8,605 nt of DNA from Paludibacteraceae bacterium (GTDB taxonomy: Bacteria > Bacteroidota > Bacteroidia > Bacteroidales > Paludibacteraceae), in NCBI GenBank assembly GCA_017965125.1, contig JAGCQO010000153.1:1-8605 (forward strand), given 5' to 3'. Below, one piece after another: positions 1 through 6,204 of this stretch. Position numbers and translations under genes: made by a program. The notes beneath the pieces were generated by a model that made no database searches, had not been told where the DNA came from, and saw nothing but the letters and a program-made list of their open reading frames with translations. Numbering within the stretch: the stretch's first letter is position 1; the number at the start of each line of letters is the position of its first letter.

Positions 1-1477
1 AGTCCTCGGCCCACAGGAAGCTCTGCTGACGCAGTTCTATGGCTGCTGGGAAGAATGTGAACATGGCGAACAGGATAGGCATCTGCAACAGCATTGGCAG
101 ACATCCGCCCATAGGGTTCACGCCGGCTTGCCTGTACAGCTGCATGGTGGCAGCCTGCTTCTCTTGTGGCTTGGCTGACGCGTATTTCTTGTTTATCTCC
201 TCGATCTGTGGCTTGAGCACTCTCATCTTGGCTGTAGAGAGGTACGACTTGTAGGTCAGCGGGAACAGCACAATCTTTATTATGATTGTCATTATCAGGA
301 TGATGATGCCGTACGATGATATGTACTTGCTGAAGAAGTCGAATATCGGAATTACGGCGTACTTGTTTATCCATCCGAAGATTGTCCAGCCCAGCGGCAC
401 TATTTCGTCGAGGTGCAGCTTCTTGTCGCTGTCCACGTCCTTGTCGTATGCCTTCAGCTCCTTGTATTTGTTAGGACCGAAGTAGAAGTGCATGTTTGTG
501 GCGCTGTTGCCTGCCACGTCGAGCGGCATCAGTATGTTCGCTGTGTACTCTTTCAGGTAGTTAGGGTCGTCTTCTATCTTCTTGCTCTCGATTTTGGCTG
601 AAGCGAAGTCGTTGTCGGCTATCAGGATGCTTGAGAAGAACTGGTCCTTGAACGCGATCCATCTCACCTTTGTGGTTATCTCCTCGCTGTCGTTCGATGA
701 GGCCGAGAGGTCATCGACGTCATCGGACGTAGGCTTGTAGTAGATGCTTGCGTAGCGGTCCTCGAACTTCTAGCTTCTCTCCTGCTGCTTGATTTTCGAG
801 TGCCATGTCAGATCGACTGCGCTTGCGTTGGTCTTGAGGGTGTTCTGCATGCCGTGTGGCTTCACAGAGAATCCGACCATATAGTCGTCGGCCTTGAGCG
901 TGTAGATGTAGTCGAGGTATGAGCCGTCGGCTGAGGTCAGACGGAAGGTGAAGGCTCTTTCGCCCTTGGTCACCATCGCGTCTATGGCTTGGAATCCCAC
1001 AGGCTCGAAGTTCAGGTCTCTTGTGTTTATGATTCTGTCGTTCTTTGTGTAGAGCGTCAGGTTGAAGTCAGTGCCGTCCTTCTCCGAGTCAAACAGCACG
1101 AGCGGCTCCTGCGAGTTTGTCTTGTAGTTCTTCACTTCGACAGACTTCAGCTGTCCGCCCTTGGCGCTTATCACGAGGCGGATTTTGTTGTTCTCTATTG
1201 TGTAAGTAGAGTCCTTGGCTGTGGCTGCGTTCGCAAAAACACCGAACTTCTCGGTTGCTATGCTGTCGGCGCTCTCTTGTGTGATGCTTGCGCTCTGCGC
1301 TATTGTGTCCTGCACGGCGGCTAAGCTGTCGGCCTTTCTGTCGGCTTGAGCCATAAGCTGCTCTTCCTGGGCTTTTTTCTGTTGCGCCAATTCCTCTTCT
1401 GTAGGGCGGTTCAGGTATGAGAAGCCGAACAGAAGCAGCGCAATGAGTGAAAATCCGATGATGGTGTTTTTGTCCAT
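1..1477 (-). CDS. yidC: Membrane protein insertase YidC (Oxa1 family), 3' end outside window, interrupted by one in-frame TAG
   Basis: YidC inserts and folds inner-membrane proteins, alone or with SecYEG. The ATG at 1477 gives MDKNTIIGFSLI, one N-terminal transmembrane segment (about residues 5-20) and a Glu/Ala/Lys-rich linker, followed by the periplasmic beta domain. Codon 236 is TAG (770-772). The same frame then runs to position 2 without another stop, giving residues 237-492. This part holds the conserved core: hydrophobic segment about 387-407 with K401 where E. coli has the groove arginine, then LTYKSYLSTAKMRVLKPQIE (407-426), the GVNPMGGCLPMLLQMP region (about 452-467) and RQQSFLWAED at the window edge. 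From family knowledge, Bacteroidales YidC is roughly 600 or more residues, so the last fifth or so is missing. The gene starts 28 bp after pyrG and is probably co-transcribed with it. The identity is certain. Whether the product is full length is not: the TAG could be a sequencing error, a nonsense mutation or a readthrough site. A product ending at codon 235 would lack the whole insertase core. Confidence 0.93.
770..772 (-). other. In-frame TAG (amber) codon 236 inside yidC
   Basis: Read on the minus strand, the codons are CAG GAG AGA AGC TAG AAG TTC GAG GAC. Both sides belong to YidC in the same frame, so this is a codon-level interruption and not a frameshift. I translated all 256 downstream codons by hand and found no second stop. 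Codons one base away from TAG include AAG, CAG, GAG, TTG, TCG, TGG, TAC and TAT, so a single substitution would explain it. No other TAG occurs in frame in the remaining coding sequence of the window. Confidence 0.9.
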
Positions 1478-1505
1478 AAGGTATATGTTTGGGCTTTGTG
1501 GTTTG

Positions 1506-3101
1506 TTAGCTGATTATGGTCTTTATGAATGACACGAACAGTGGACTTGGCTTGAGCACAGTCGAGCTGTACTCTGGGTGGAACTGAGTGCCGAGGAAGA
1601 ACTTGTTCTTTGGCAACTCGATCACTTCGACGAGGCCGGTGTCTGGGTTCTCGCCCGAGCATACCATGCCGGCTTTCTCGAACTGCTCCCTGTACTCGCT
1701 GTTGAACTCGAATCTGTGGCGGTGACGCTCCTTCACGACGTCCTGTCCGTACACCTTGTGAGCCAGCGAGCCTTCCTTCAGCTTGCAGTCGTAAGCGCCG
1801 AGTCTCATGCTGCCGCCGAGGTTCAGCACGTTCTTCTGCTCGTCCATTATGTCCACTATGTTGTGGCGTGTTGTTGGGTCTATCTCTGTCGAGTTGGCGT
1901 CAGCGAAACCGAGCACGTTGCGTGCGAACTCTATGGCCATGCACTGCATGCCGAGGCAGATGCCGAGGCAAGGGATGTTGTTCTCCCTCGCGTATCTCAA
2001 CGCAACGAACTTTCCTTCTATTCCTCTGCTGCCGAATCCAGGAGCGACGATTATTCCCTCCTTGTCTGCCAGCATCTCCTCGACGTTCTCGTTCGTCAGC
2101 TCCTCCGACGAGACGTAAGTCAGGTCAAGCTTGCAGTCGTTGTATGTGCATGCGTGTATCAGCGATTCCGATATTGACTTGTAAGCGTCCTGCAACTGAA
2201 CGTATTTGCCCACCAAGGCGATTTTCACCTTTCTCTTGGCGTTCTTCATTCTGTTCAGGTAGTTGTTCCACTCGGTCATGTCGGCCTTCGGGATTTCCAT
2301 TCCGAGCTTGTTCAGCACCACAGTGTCGAGCTGCTCTTCCTGCATCTTTATAGGACACTCATATATAGTAGAGCAGTCCATCGACTCTATCACCGCGTCA
2401 ACCGACACGTTGCAGAACTGCGACACCTTGCGCTTCACGTCGTCCGAAATCTCGTGCTCGGTTCTCAGCACGATGATGTCTGGCTGTATTCCCTCCTGCT
2501 GCAGCGTCTTCACAGAGTGCTGTGTAGGCTTCGTCTTCAGCTCCTTGGCTGCGGCGATGAAAGGCACGTAGGTCAAGTGAATGAAAAGGCAGTTCTTGCC
2601 CAATTCATATCTCAACTGTCTGACAGCCTCAATGAAAGGCAGCGACTCGATGTCGCCAACCACGCCTCCGATCTCAGTTATCACGAAGTCGTAATCCTTG
2701 TCCTTGCCCAGCTGCAGAATGTTGTTCTTTATCTCGTCGGTGATGTGAGGGATTATCTGCACAGTCTTGCCGAGGAAGTCGCCGCGTCTCTCCTTGTTTA
2801 TCACAGTCTGGTAAACACGGCCAGTGGTCAAGTTGTTGTATCTTGTGGTCTGTATATCGAGGAATCTCTCGTAGTGACCGAGGTCGAGGTCGGACTCATA
2901 TCCGTCTGTGGTTACGTAGCATTCTCCGTGCTCATAAGGGTTAAGCGTTCCTGGGTCAACGTTGATGTATGGGTCAAGCTTCTGGTTAGTCACTTTGAAA
3001 CCTCTTGCCAGCAGAAGTCTTCCGAGAGAAGCTGCTGTGATGCCCTTGCCTAATGAGGAAACTACTCCTCCAGTCACGAAAATATACTTTGTCTCTTTCA
3101 C
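1506..3101 (-). CDS. pyrG: CTP synthase (glutamine-hydrolysing)
   Basis: This enzyme makes CTP from UTP, ATP and glutamine in the cytoplasm, the last step of de novo pyrimidine nucleotide synthesis. The 531 residues are close to the usual 535-550. The N-terminal synthetase domain has the P-loop region GGVVSSLGKG (11-20, K19), DPGTLNPYEHGE (49-60), DLDLGHYERF (71-80), EIGGVVGDIESLPF (143-156) and the UTP-site segment TKPTQHSV (190-197). The C-terminal class I glutamine amidotransferase domain starts near residue 290. It has the PGFGSRG oxyanion region (354-360), nucleophile C382 in CLGICLGMQ (378-386) and the FHPE His-Glu pair (H508, E510). The start is GTG: MKETKYIFVTGG matches the family N-terminus, and reading upstream in frame there is no ATG before a TAA at 3159-3161. 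A Bacteroidota-type -7 element lies upstream. yidC follows after 28 bp. All catalytic residues I can check are present. Confidence 0.97.
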   Translation of the reverse strand: MKETKYIFVTGGVVSSLGKGITAASLGRLLLARGFKVTNQKLDPYINVDPGTLNPYEHGECYVTTDGYESDLDLGHYERFLDIQTTRYNNLTTGRVYQTVINKERRGDFLGKTVQIIPHITDEIKNNILQLGKDKDYDFVITEIGGVVGDIESLPFIEAVRQLRYELGKNCLFIHLTYVPFIAAAKELKTKPTQHSVKTLQQEGIQPDIIVLRTEHEISDDVKRKVSQFCNVSVDAVIESMDCSTIYECPIKMQEEQLDTVVLNKLGMEIPKADMTEWNNYLNRMKNAKRKVKIALVGKYVQLQDAYKSISESLIHACTYNDCKLDLTYVSSEELTNENVEEMLADKEGIIVAPGFGSRGIEGKFVALRYARENNIPCLGICLGMQCMAIEFARNVLGFADANSTEIDPTTRHNIVDIMDEQKNVLNLGGSMRLGAYDCKLKEGSLAHKVYGQDVVKERHRHRFEFNSEYREQFEKAGMVCSGENPDTGLVEVIELPKNKFFLGTQFHPEYSSTVLKPSPLFVSFIKTIIS

Positions 3102-3174
3102 TTTGTAATATGATTTTTTATTTATGTTGCTTGTCGTGTGTGTTGTTTGCGTATGCCTTTATGCAATAAAAACA

Positions 3175-3182
3175 CAAAGATA
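3175..3182 (-). promoter_or_regulatory. Probable -7 promoter element for pyrG-yidC
   Basis: On the minus strand this reads TATCTTTG, an exact match to the TAnnTTTG -7 consensus of the Bacteroidota primary sigma factor. It lies 73 bp upstream of the pyrG GTG. I see no good TTTG -33 element at the usual distance; the upstream sequence is A/G-rich. The implied leader of about 65-70 nt is rich in A and C (for example GCAAACAACACACACGACAA), poor in G and U, and shows no obvious fold or Shine-Dalgarno sequence. This suits Bacteroidota translation initiation and argues against a leader attenuator. Confidence 0.55.
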
Positions 3183-3285
3183 AGTCTTTTTTCCATTACT
3201 TAGTTGACTCTATTTCCCCTTTAATTTCTTTTATATGTTGTCGCTATTTACGTTTTTCATTTATGAAATAGCTCTTTTGTTGCCT

Positions 3286-3319
3286 AAAAAAATAAGCACT
3301 ACTCGTATGGGTAGTGCTT
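3286..3319 (-). terminator. Intrinsic terminator of the CoiA-like gene
   Basis: A perfect 9-bp inverted repeat has arms AAGCACTAC (3294-3302) and GTAGTGCTT (3311-3319) with an 8-nt loop. On the minus strand the stem is followed directly by ATTTTTTTA (3285-3293). It sits 68 bp after the stop codon of the minus-strand CoiA-like gene and upstream of the pyrG promoter. There is no T-tract on the plus-strand side, so it should work only in the minus direction. Confidence 0.85.
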
Positions 3320-3386
3320 GTAATTATAAATAGCCTAATTTGTTGTCCTCGTTTTTTAATAAATGCGTTTGCGTGATATCGCGTGT

Positions 3387-4382
3387 TTATTGTTTAGGCT
3401 TGAATTTCGGACACTCTTTGGCGTATTCGGGGTCAATTTCGTTGCTTTGAAATCCATTACTTATGTAACTTCCGCAGTGTGCAAGTTTTCCCCATTTGTT
3501 TGCCCAGTCAAGATTTGATGTACAATTAAAGCAGGTGCGTTTGTCATCGCTTATGTCTATACTCTCTTTTTTTCTTAATAATTCTTTTTCGTGTTTTTGC
3601 CTAAGTTCCATCATTTGAAGTTTTTGTTTTTCTTTCTTCTCTTCAAATAGCTTGATTTTACACAACCTATATTTTTCCCCATTGTTTTCTATTGTTAAAA
3701 TGGAATTGTTGACATTGACAGCACAGCAATTATAATACATGCTACAGTTAGGGCATTCTTTCTCGGATACGACTTTTATTCGTTTTCCTGCATTGTGGTA
3801 TATTTCTTCAATTTGTCTGAAAAAATTATCGTTGTTAAGCCATTTTTTTTGTTCGCTTTCTTTTTCTGTGTCGTTGAGTAAAAAGTCTTTTATGGAATTT
3901 AGTGTTTGATGGGATAAGTCTATTTCAAGACACGACATATTTTTATAATCAATAGACTTCTTATGTTGAACTTTGTATTCCAAAGTGAATTCTATTAGAT
4001 ATTTTTTGCCGTCTTTCGTGGTAGCTATAACATCCGGTTGTTTGTCTATTCTTTCGAATCTGCTGTCAATCGTGACTTCTGTAAATTCAATGTTATGCTT
4101 TGGGATAATCCCATAATATGCTGGAACGTGAATTCTTTTCTCTGTTTGTATGATTTGTTCCGCTAATTTGTATGCTGTTACAGCATTGCATATTTTTAAG
4201 TTTGCTTTGCGTTTTTTGCTTTGATGTGCAAAGCCATGCTCGTTTATTTCTCCATGACGCGCAAGCAAATTCTCATGGCAATAAGGACATACACATGCAC
4301 ACCTTGAGCCTCGTGGTACATCGTCGATATGTACCATTTTGCCATCTGCGTTTTCAGCCCATGTAAAAATGAATCCGTTCAT
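3387..4382 (-). CDS. CoiA-like protein: zinc-finger, PD-(D/E)XK-like putative nuclease with extra cysteine clusters
   Basis: This 331-residue protein most resembles the competence protein CoiA family, which has an N-terminal zinc-binding segment and a restriction-endonuclease-like core. The N-terminus (FTWAENADGKMVHIDDVP) resembles the CoiA leader. It is followed by C28, C30, C32-PY-C35 and then HGFAH (49-53), matching the CoiA pattern of a CxxC pair followed by HFAH. The likely nuclease core is QPDVIAT (D117) then KKYLIEFTLEY (E131), with Thr133 where Lys or Gln is expected, so activity is uncertain. Beyond this it has C210-PN-C213 with C219/C220, a charged predicted coiled coil (about 244-273) and a C-terminal cluster of C284-FN-C287, C303 and C324. 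No signal peptide or membrane segment is visible, so it is probably cytoplasmic. Its DNA is much AT-richer than its neighbours (35 G/C in 120 bases at 3841-3960), suggesting transfer. It is a single-gene unit with its own terminator. A role in DNA uptake or defence is only inference. Confidence 0.6.
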   Translation of the reverse strand: MNGFIFTWAENADGKMVHIDDVPRGSRCACVCPYCHENLLARHGEINEHGFAHQSKKRKANLKICNAVTAYKLAEQIIQTEKRIHVPAYYGIIPKHNIEFTEVTIDSRFERIDKQPDVIATTKDGKKYLIEFTLEYKVQHKKSIDYKNMSCLEIDLSHQTLNSIKDFLLNDTEKESEQKKWLNNDNFFRQIEEIYHNAGKRIKVVSEKECPNCSMYYNCCAVNVNNSILTIENNGEKYRLCKIKLFEEKKEKQKLQMMELRQKHEKELLRKKESIDISDDKRTCFNCTSNLDWANKWGKLAHCGSYISNGFQSNEIDPEYAKECPKFKPKQ

Positions 4383-4587
4383 TTGAGATAATTTGTAAAG
4401 TCGTAAAAATACGATGATTTTTTCCTTGCGTGAATCTCATTCACGCCTTTTTCTTTCCTCTTCCCTCGAATTGTCTTTATGTTCTGTAGCATATTTATAT
4501 GGAATGTCAATTGTTTTTACTATAATTGTCCTAATTATTCGCATAAGAATAGATAATATATTATATACAAATCAAAAACCTAAAATC
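4383..4587. other. Divergent intergenic region between the CoiA-like gene and the lipoprotein gene
   Basis: These 205 bp should carry the promoters of both divergent genes, but neither is clear. On the minus strand TATTTTTA (4404-4411) is one base off TAnnTTTG and lies 21 bp before the CoiA-like ATG, inside a small TCGTA-AAAA-TACGA inverted repeat (4401-4414). On the plus strand TATAATTG (4521-4528) is also one base off and lacks a -33 TTTG. A strong hairpin with a T-tract is at 4428-4451. A 12-bp palindrome ATAATATATTAT (4553-4564) lies just before the lipoprotein start in very AT-rich DNA and may be chance. Confidence 0.4.
4428..4451 (+). terminator. Terminator-like hairpin with T-tract upstream of the lipoprotein gene
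   Basis: Perfect 8-bp arms GCGTGAAT (4428-4435) and ATTCACGC (4439-4446) enclose a 3-nt loop, followed on the plus strand by CTTTTTCTTTCC. This is a plus-strand terminator shape, yet no plus-strand gene precedes it in the window. It could be a relic of a lost gene, an attenuator in a long lipoprotein leader, or a block on antisense transcription. It is related in sequence to the terminator at 5358-5390. Confidence 0.45.
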
Positions 4588-5334
4588 ATGAAAAGATTCT
4601 ATCAATGTTTGGTGATGTGCGGCTTGGCTTTGGGCCTCGCGGCTTGTTCTGATTCGGAAACTGGCACTGAAAACGGCCACGAATGGGTGGACCTCGGACT
4701 GCCTTCTGGCACTAAGTGGGCGACTTGCAACATCGGCGCCGACAATCCTGCCGACAACGGTAACTACTACTCGTGGGGCGAGGTGACCACTAAGGATGCT
4801 TACTCTTGGAACAACTATACGCACGGCGCGAAAGAGGCTCTCACAAAATACTGCACCAAGAGCGCATTCGGCGACCAGGGTGTGGCTGACGGCGAGACTA
4901 CACTCGACGAGGAGGACAACGCGGCTCGCGTAAACTGGGGCGGCGACTGGACTATGCCTACAAAGGCGCAGATCGACGAGCTGCAGAAGGAGTGCGTCTG
5001 GGTGTGGACCATCGACTACAACAATACAAACGTGAAGGGCTGCATCGTTTATAAGGCTAAGAAGGATGCCGACAAGGGCAAGTTCGCAAGAGATGGAGAA
5101 CTCAAGTCTTACTCTCTCAACGACACTCACATCTTCCTCCCAGCGGCTGGATTCCGCATCGACACTGGCCTTGGCTATGTTGGCTCATACGGCGGCTACT
5201 GGACTCTGACTCTTGACGAGAGATTCCAGACTGGCGCATGGAGCGTTTATTTCAACTCTGAGAAAAAGTACGAGTACGGCGAGGGCTACCGTTGCTACGG
5301 ACAGTCTATCCGTCCAGTCATCACAGAGGACTAA
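4588..5334 (+). CDS. Lipoprotein with a Fibrobacter succinogenes major paralogous (FISUMP) type domain
   Basis: This 248-residue protein starts at the ATG at 4588, which gives a type II signal peptide: KR near the N-terminus, a hydrophobic core and the lipobox LAAC with Cys20. The residues after the cysteine are SDSET. Acidic residues there resemble Bacteroidota lipoprotein export signals, so surface exposure is plausible but inferred. The rest is one FISUMP-type domain: VDLGLPSGTKWATCNIGA (about 32-49), YYSWGEV (about 58-64), LTKYCTKSAFG, WGGDWTMPT, the Trp-rich WVWT, FLPAAGFR and the hallmark ending GQSIRPV. The family is abundant in gut Bacteroidales and Fibrobacter and has no established biochemical role that I know of; a surface-binding role is a guess. 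The gene is monocistronic, convergent with the aromatic operon, and GC-rich (37 G/C in the 60 bases 4681-4740) compared with the DNA to its left. An upstream in-frame extension to 4414 is rejected because it would bury the signal peptide. Confidence 0.85.
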   Translation: MKRFYQCLVMCGLALGLAACSDSETGTENGHEWVDLGLPSGTKWATCNIGADNPADNGNYYSWGEVTTKDAYSWNNYTHGAKEALTKYCTKSAFGDQGVADGETTLDEEDNAARVNWGGDWTMPTKAQIDELQKECVWVWTIDYNNTNVKGCIVYKAKKDADKGKFARDGELKSYSLNDTHIFLPAAGFRIDTGLGYVGSYGGYWTLTLDERFQTGAWSVYFNSEKKYEYGEGYRCYGQSIRPVITED

Positions 5335-5349
5335 CCAGTCCGAGACTGG
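5335..5349 (+). repeat. Short hairpin directly after the lipoprotein stop codon
   Basis: CCAGTC (5335-5340), loop CGA, then GACTGG (5344-5349): a perfect 6-bp stem that begins at the base after the TAA. It has no T-tract, so it is not a terminator on its own. It lies just ahead of the bidirectional terminator and could stabilise the 3' end of the mRNA. Confidence 0.45.
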
Positions 5350-5357
5350 CACACATT

Positions 5358-5390
5358 AAAAATGGCGTGAATCAAATTCTCGCCATTTTT
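5358..5390. terminator. Bidirectional intrinsic terminator between the lipoprotein gene and tyrA
   Basis: The 10-bp arms AAAAATGGCG (5358-5367) and CGCCATTTTT (5381-5390) pair perfectly. Beyond one T-T mismatch, an inner GAAT (5369-5372) pairs with ATTC (5376-5379) around CAA. T-runs follow on both strands: TTTTTGTTTTCC on plus and TTTTTAATG on minus. It sits between two convergent genes (stops at 5334 and 5406), as expected for a shared terminator ending both the lipoprotein mRNA and the pheA-tyrA operon mRNA. Confidence 0.85.
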
Positions 5391-5405
5391 GTTTTCCTTT
5401 CTTTC

Positions 5406-6185
5406 TTACTCTCCTTCAACGTTTTTCTTCGCTTTTTTCACGAATTCGTCCAACCGGTCCTTGTCTTTCTTTTCCACTATGTCGAGGAGTTCTGTCATGT
5501 TGTCTCTTATCTCCTTGATGTGGCTTGCCGAGAACGGATTGAACAGCACTTCGGAAATAAGGAAACTGTCCTCGTTCAGGAATCCGTGGGCTATCTCCAT
5601 GTGCTTCTTGAACGTCGTTCCCGGAGCGTTGATTCTCTTCGTGGCCGACGAGAACGCGAGCGTTGTGGCAAACGGCACCGACAGCGAGTAGGCCGTCGTC
5701 TCGTCGTGTCCCTGGAACGTGTACTCGAAGATGTTCAGGTGCAGCGACTTGTAGAAGTCCAGGAAGAACTTTTTGCCTTCCTCGTCGCCTTCCTTTATTA
5801 TCACGGCGTTCTGATTGCTCAGGTTGTCGAGGTTGGCGAACGTCGGTCCGAACATCGGGTGGGTTGACACGAACCTCATGCCGGTCTTTGCGTAGTATTC
5901 CGGCAGTCCGGTCTTCACCGAAGCGATGTCCGAGATGATGCAGTTCTTAAGCAGAAAGCGCATCGCCGACTCGAACGCCTCGATTGTGTATTTTATCGTA
6001 ACTGCGTTTATGAGCAGCTCCGGCTGAAAATACTGTATCTCTTCCACTTGGCTGAGTCTTTGCGTGTTAAACACGAAACGCAGCCTGCTTGGGTCTCTGT
6101 CGTAAAGTGCCACCTCGTGGTTGAGACACAGTGCGTCGGTCAGGAATGTTCCCATCTTGCCGGCGCCCATTATCAGTATTCTCAT
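5406..6185 (-). CDS. tyrA: Prephenate dehydrogenase
   Basis: This enzyme oxidatively decarboxylates prephenate to 4-hydroxyphenylpyruvate with NAD(P), the committed step to tyrosine. The 259 residues have an N-terminal Rossmann fold with GAGKMG (7-12). D29 at the end of the second strand (VALYDRD) favours NAD over NADP. DIASVKT (86-92) is followed by the TyrA signature THPMFGP (108-114, with H109), then GHDETTAYS (159-167) and a helical C-terminal dimerisation domain ending at a TAA. There is no fused chorismate mutase or ACT domain; the mutase is on the neighbouring DAHP synthase protein. The ATG at 6185 lies 19 bp after the stop of the upstream gene, so translation within one operon mRNA is likely. 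It is the last gene before the bidirectional terminator. Confidence 0.92.
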   Translation of the reverse strand: MRILIMGAGKMGTFLTDALCLNHEVALYDRDPSRLRFVFNTQRLSQVEEIQYFQPELLINAVTIKYTIEAFESAMRFLLKNCIISDIASVKTGLPEYYAKTGMRFVSTHPMFGPTFANLDNLSNQNAVIIKEGDEEGKKFFLDFYKSLHLNIFEYTFQGHDETTAYSLSVPFATTLAFSSATKRINAPGTTFKKHMEIAHGFLNEDSFLISEVLFNPFSASHIKEIRDNMTELLDIVEKKDKDRLDEFVKKAKKNVEGE

Positions 6186-6204
6186 CTCTTTTCTCTTTTG
6201 CGGT

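Larger units (their letters stand above)
3102..3386. other. Intergenic region between pyrG and the CoiA-like gene
   Basis: This AT-rich stretch of 285 bp has no credible coding sequence. From right to left it holds the 3' untranslated region and terminator of the CoiA-like gene (hairpin 3294-3319), then a short TTTCAT-TT-ATGAAA inverted repeat (3255-3268) of unknown meaning, then the pyrG promoter and leader. Both flanking genes are on the minus strand, so the terminator separates two transcription units. Confidence 0.6.

Noticed and set aside
770..772. Genome-wide reassignment of TAG to a sense amino acid, or pyrrolysine.
   Set aside because: Only one in-frame TAG occurs in more than 2,600 codons, and no suppressor tRNA or pyl gene is in the window. 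The simpler causes in the first finding are preferred.
2..1477. Frameshift or gene fission as the reason yidC stops at 770.
   Set aside because: The downstream YidC sequence is in the same frame as the upstream part, with no base gained or lost, so only a codon change is needed.
1578..3053. Long plus-strand open frames opposite pyrG (1578-2177 and 2454-3053).
   Set aside because: Both lie antisense to strongly conserved pyrG codons, have Leu/Val/His-rich low-information translations, and match no family I recognise.
3102..3174. Riboswitch or CTP-sensing attenuator in the pyrG leader.
   Set aside because: The leader is short and A/C-rich, without stable stems or a terminator hairpin.
3255..3268. 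TTTCAT-TT-ATGAAA inverted repeat as an operator or terminator.
   Set aside because: It has short arms, a 2-nt loop and no T-tract, and lies in AT-rich DNA where such palindromes arise by chance.
4553..4564. 12-bp palindrome ATAATATATTAT before the lipoprotein start as a regulator site.
   Set aside because: It consists only of A and T in a strongly AT-rich stretch, so it is weak evidence on its own.
4414..4587. Longer N-terminus for the lipoprotein starting at 4414.
   Set aside because: It would place 58 residues, translated from the hairpin and AT-rich leader, ahead of a perfect lipoprotein signal peptide.
4561..5130. Minus-strand open frame of 189 codons across the lipoprotein gene.
   Set aside because: It is antisense to the lipoprotein, which has a signal peptide, lipobox and recognisable domain; the antisense translation has no such features.
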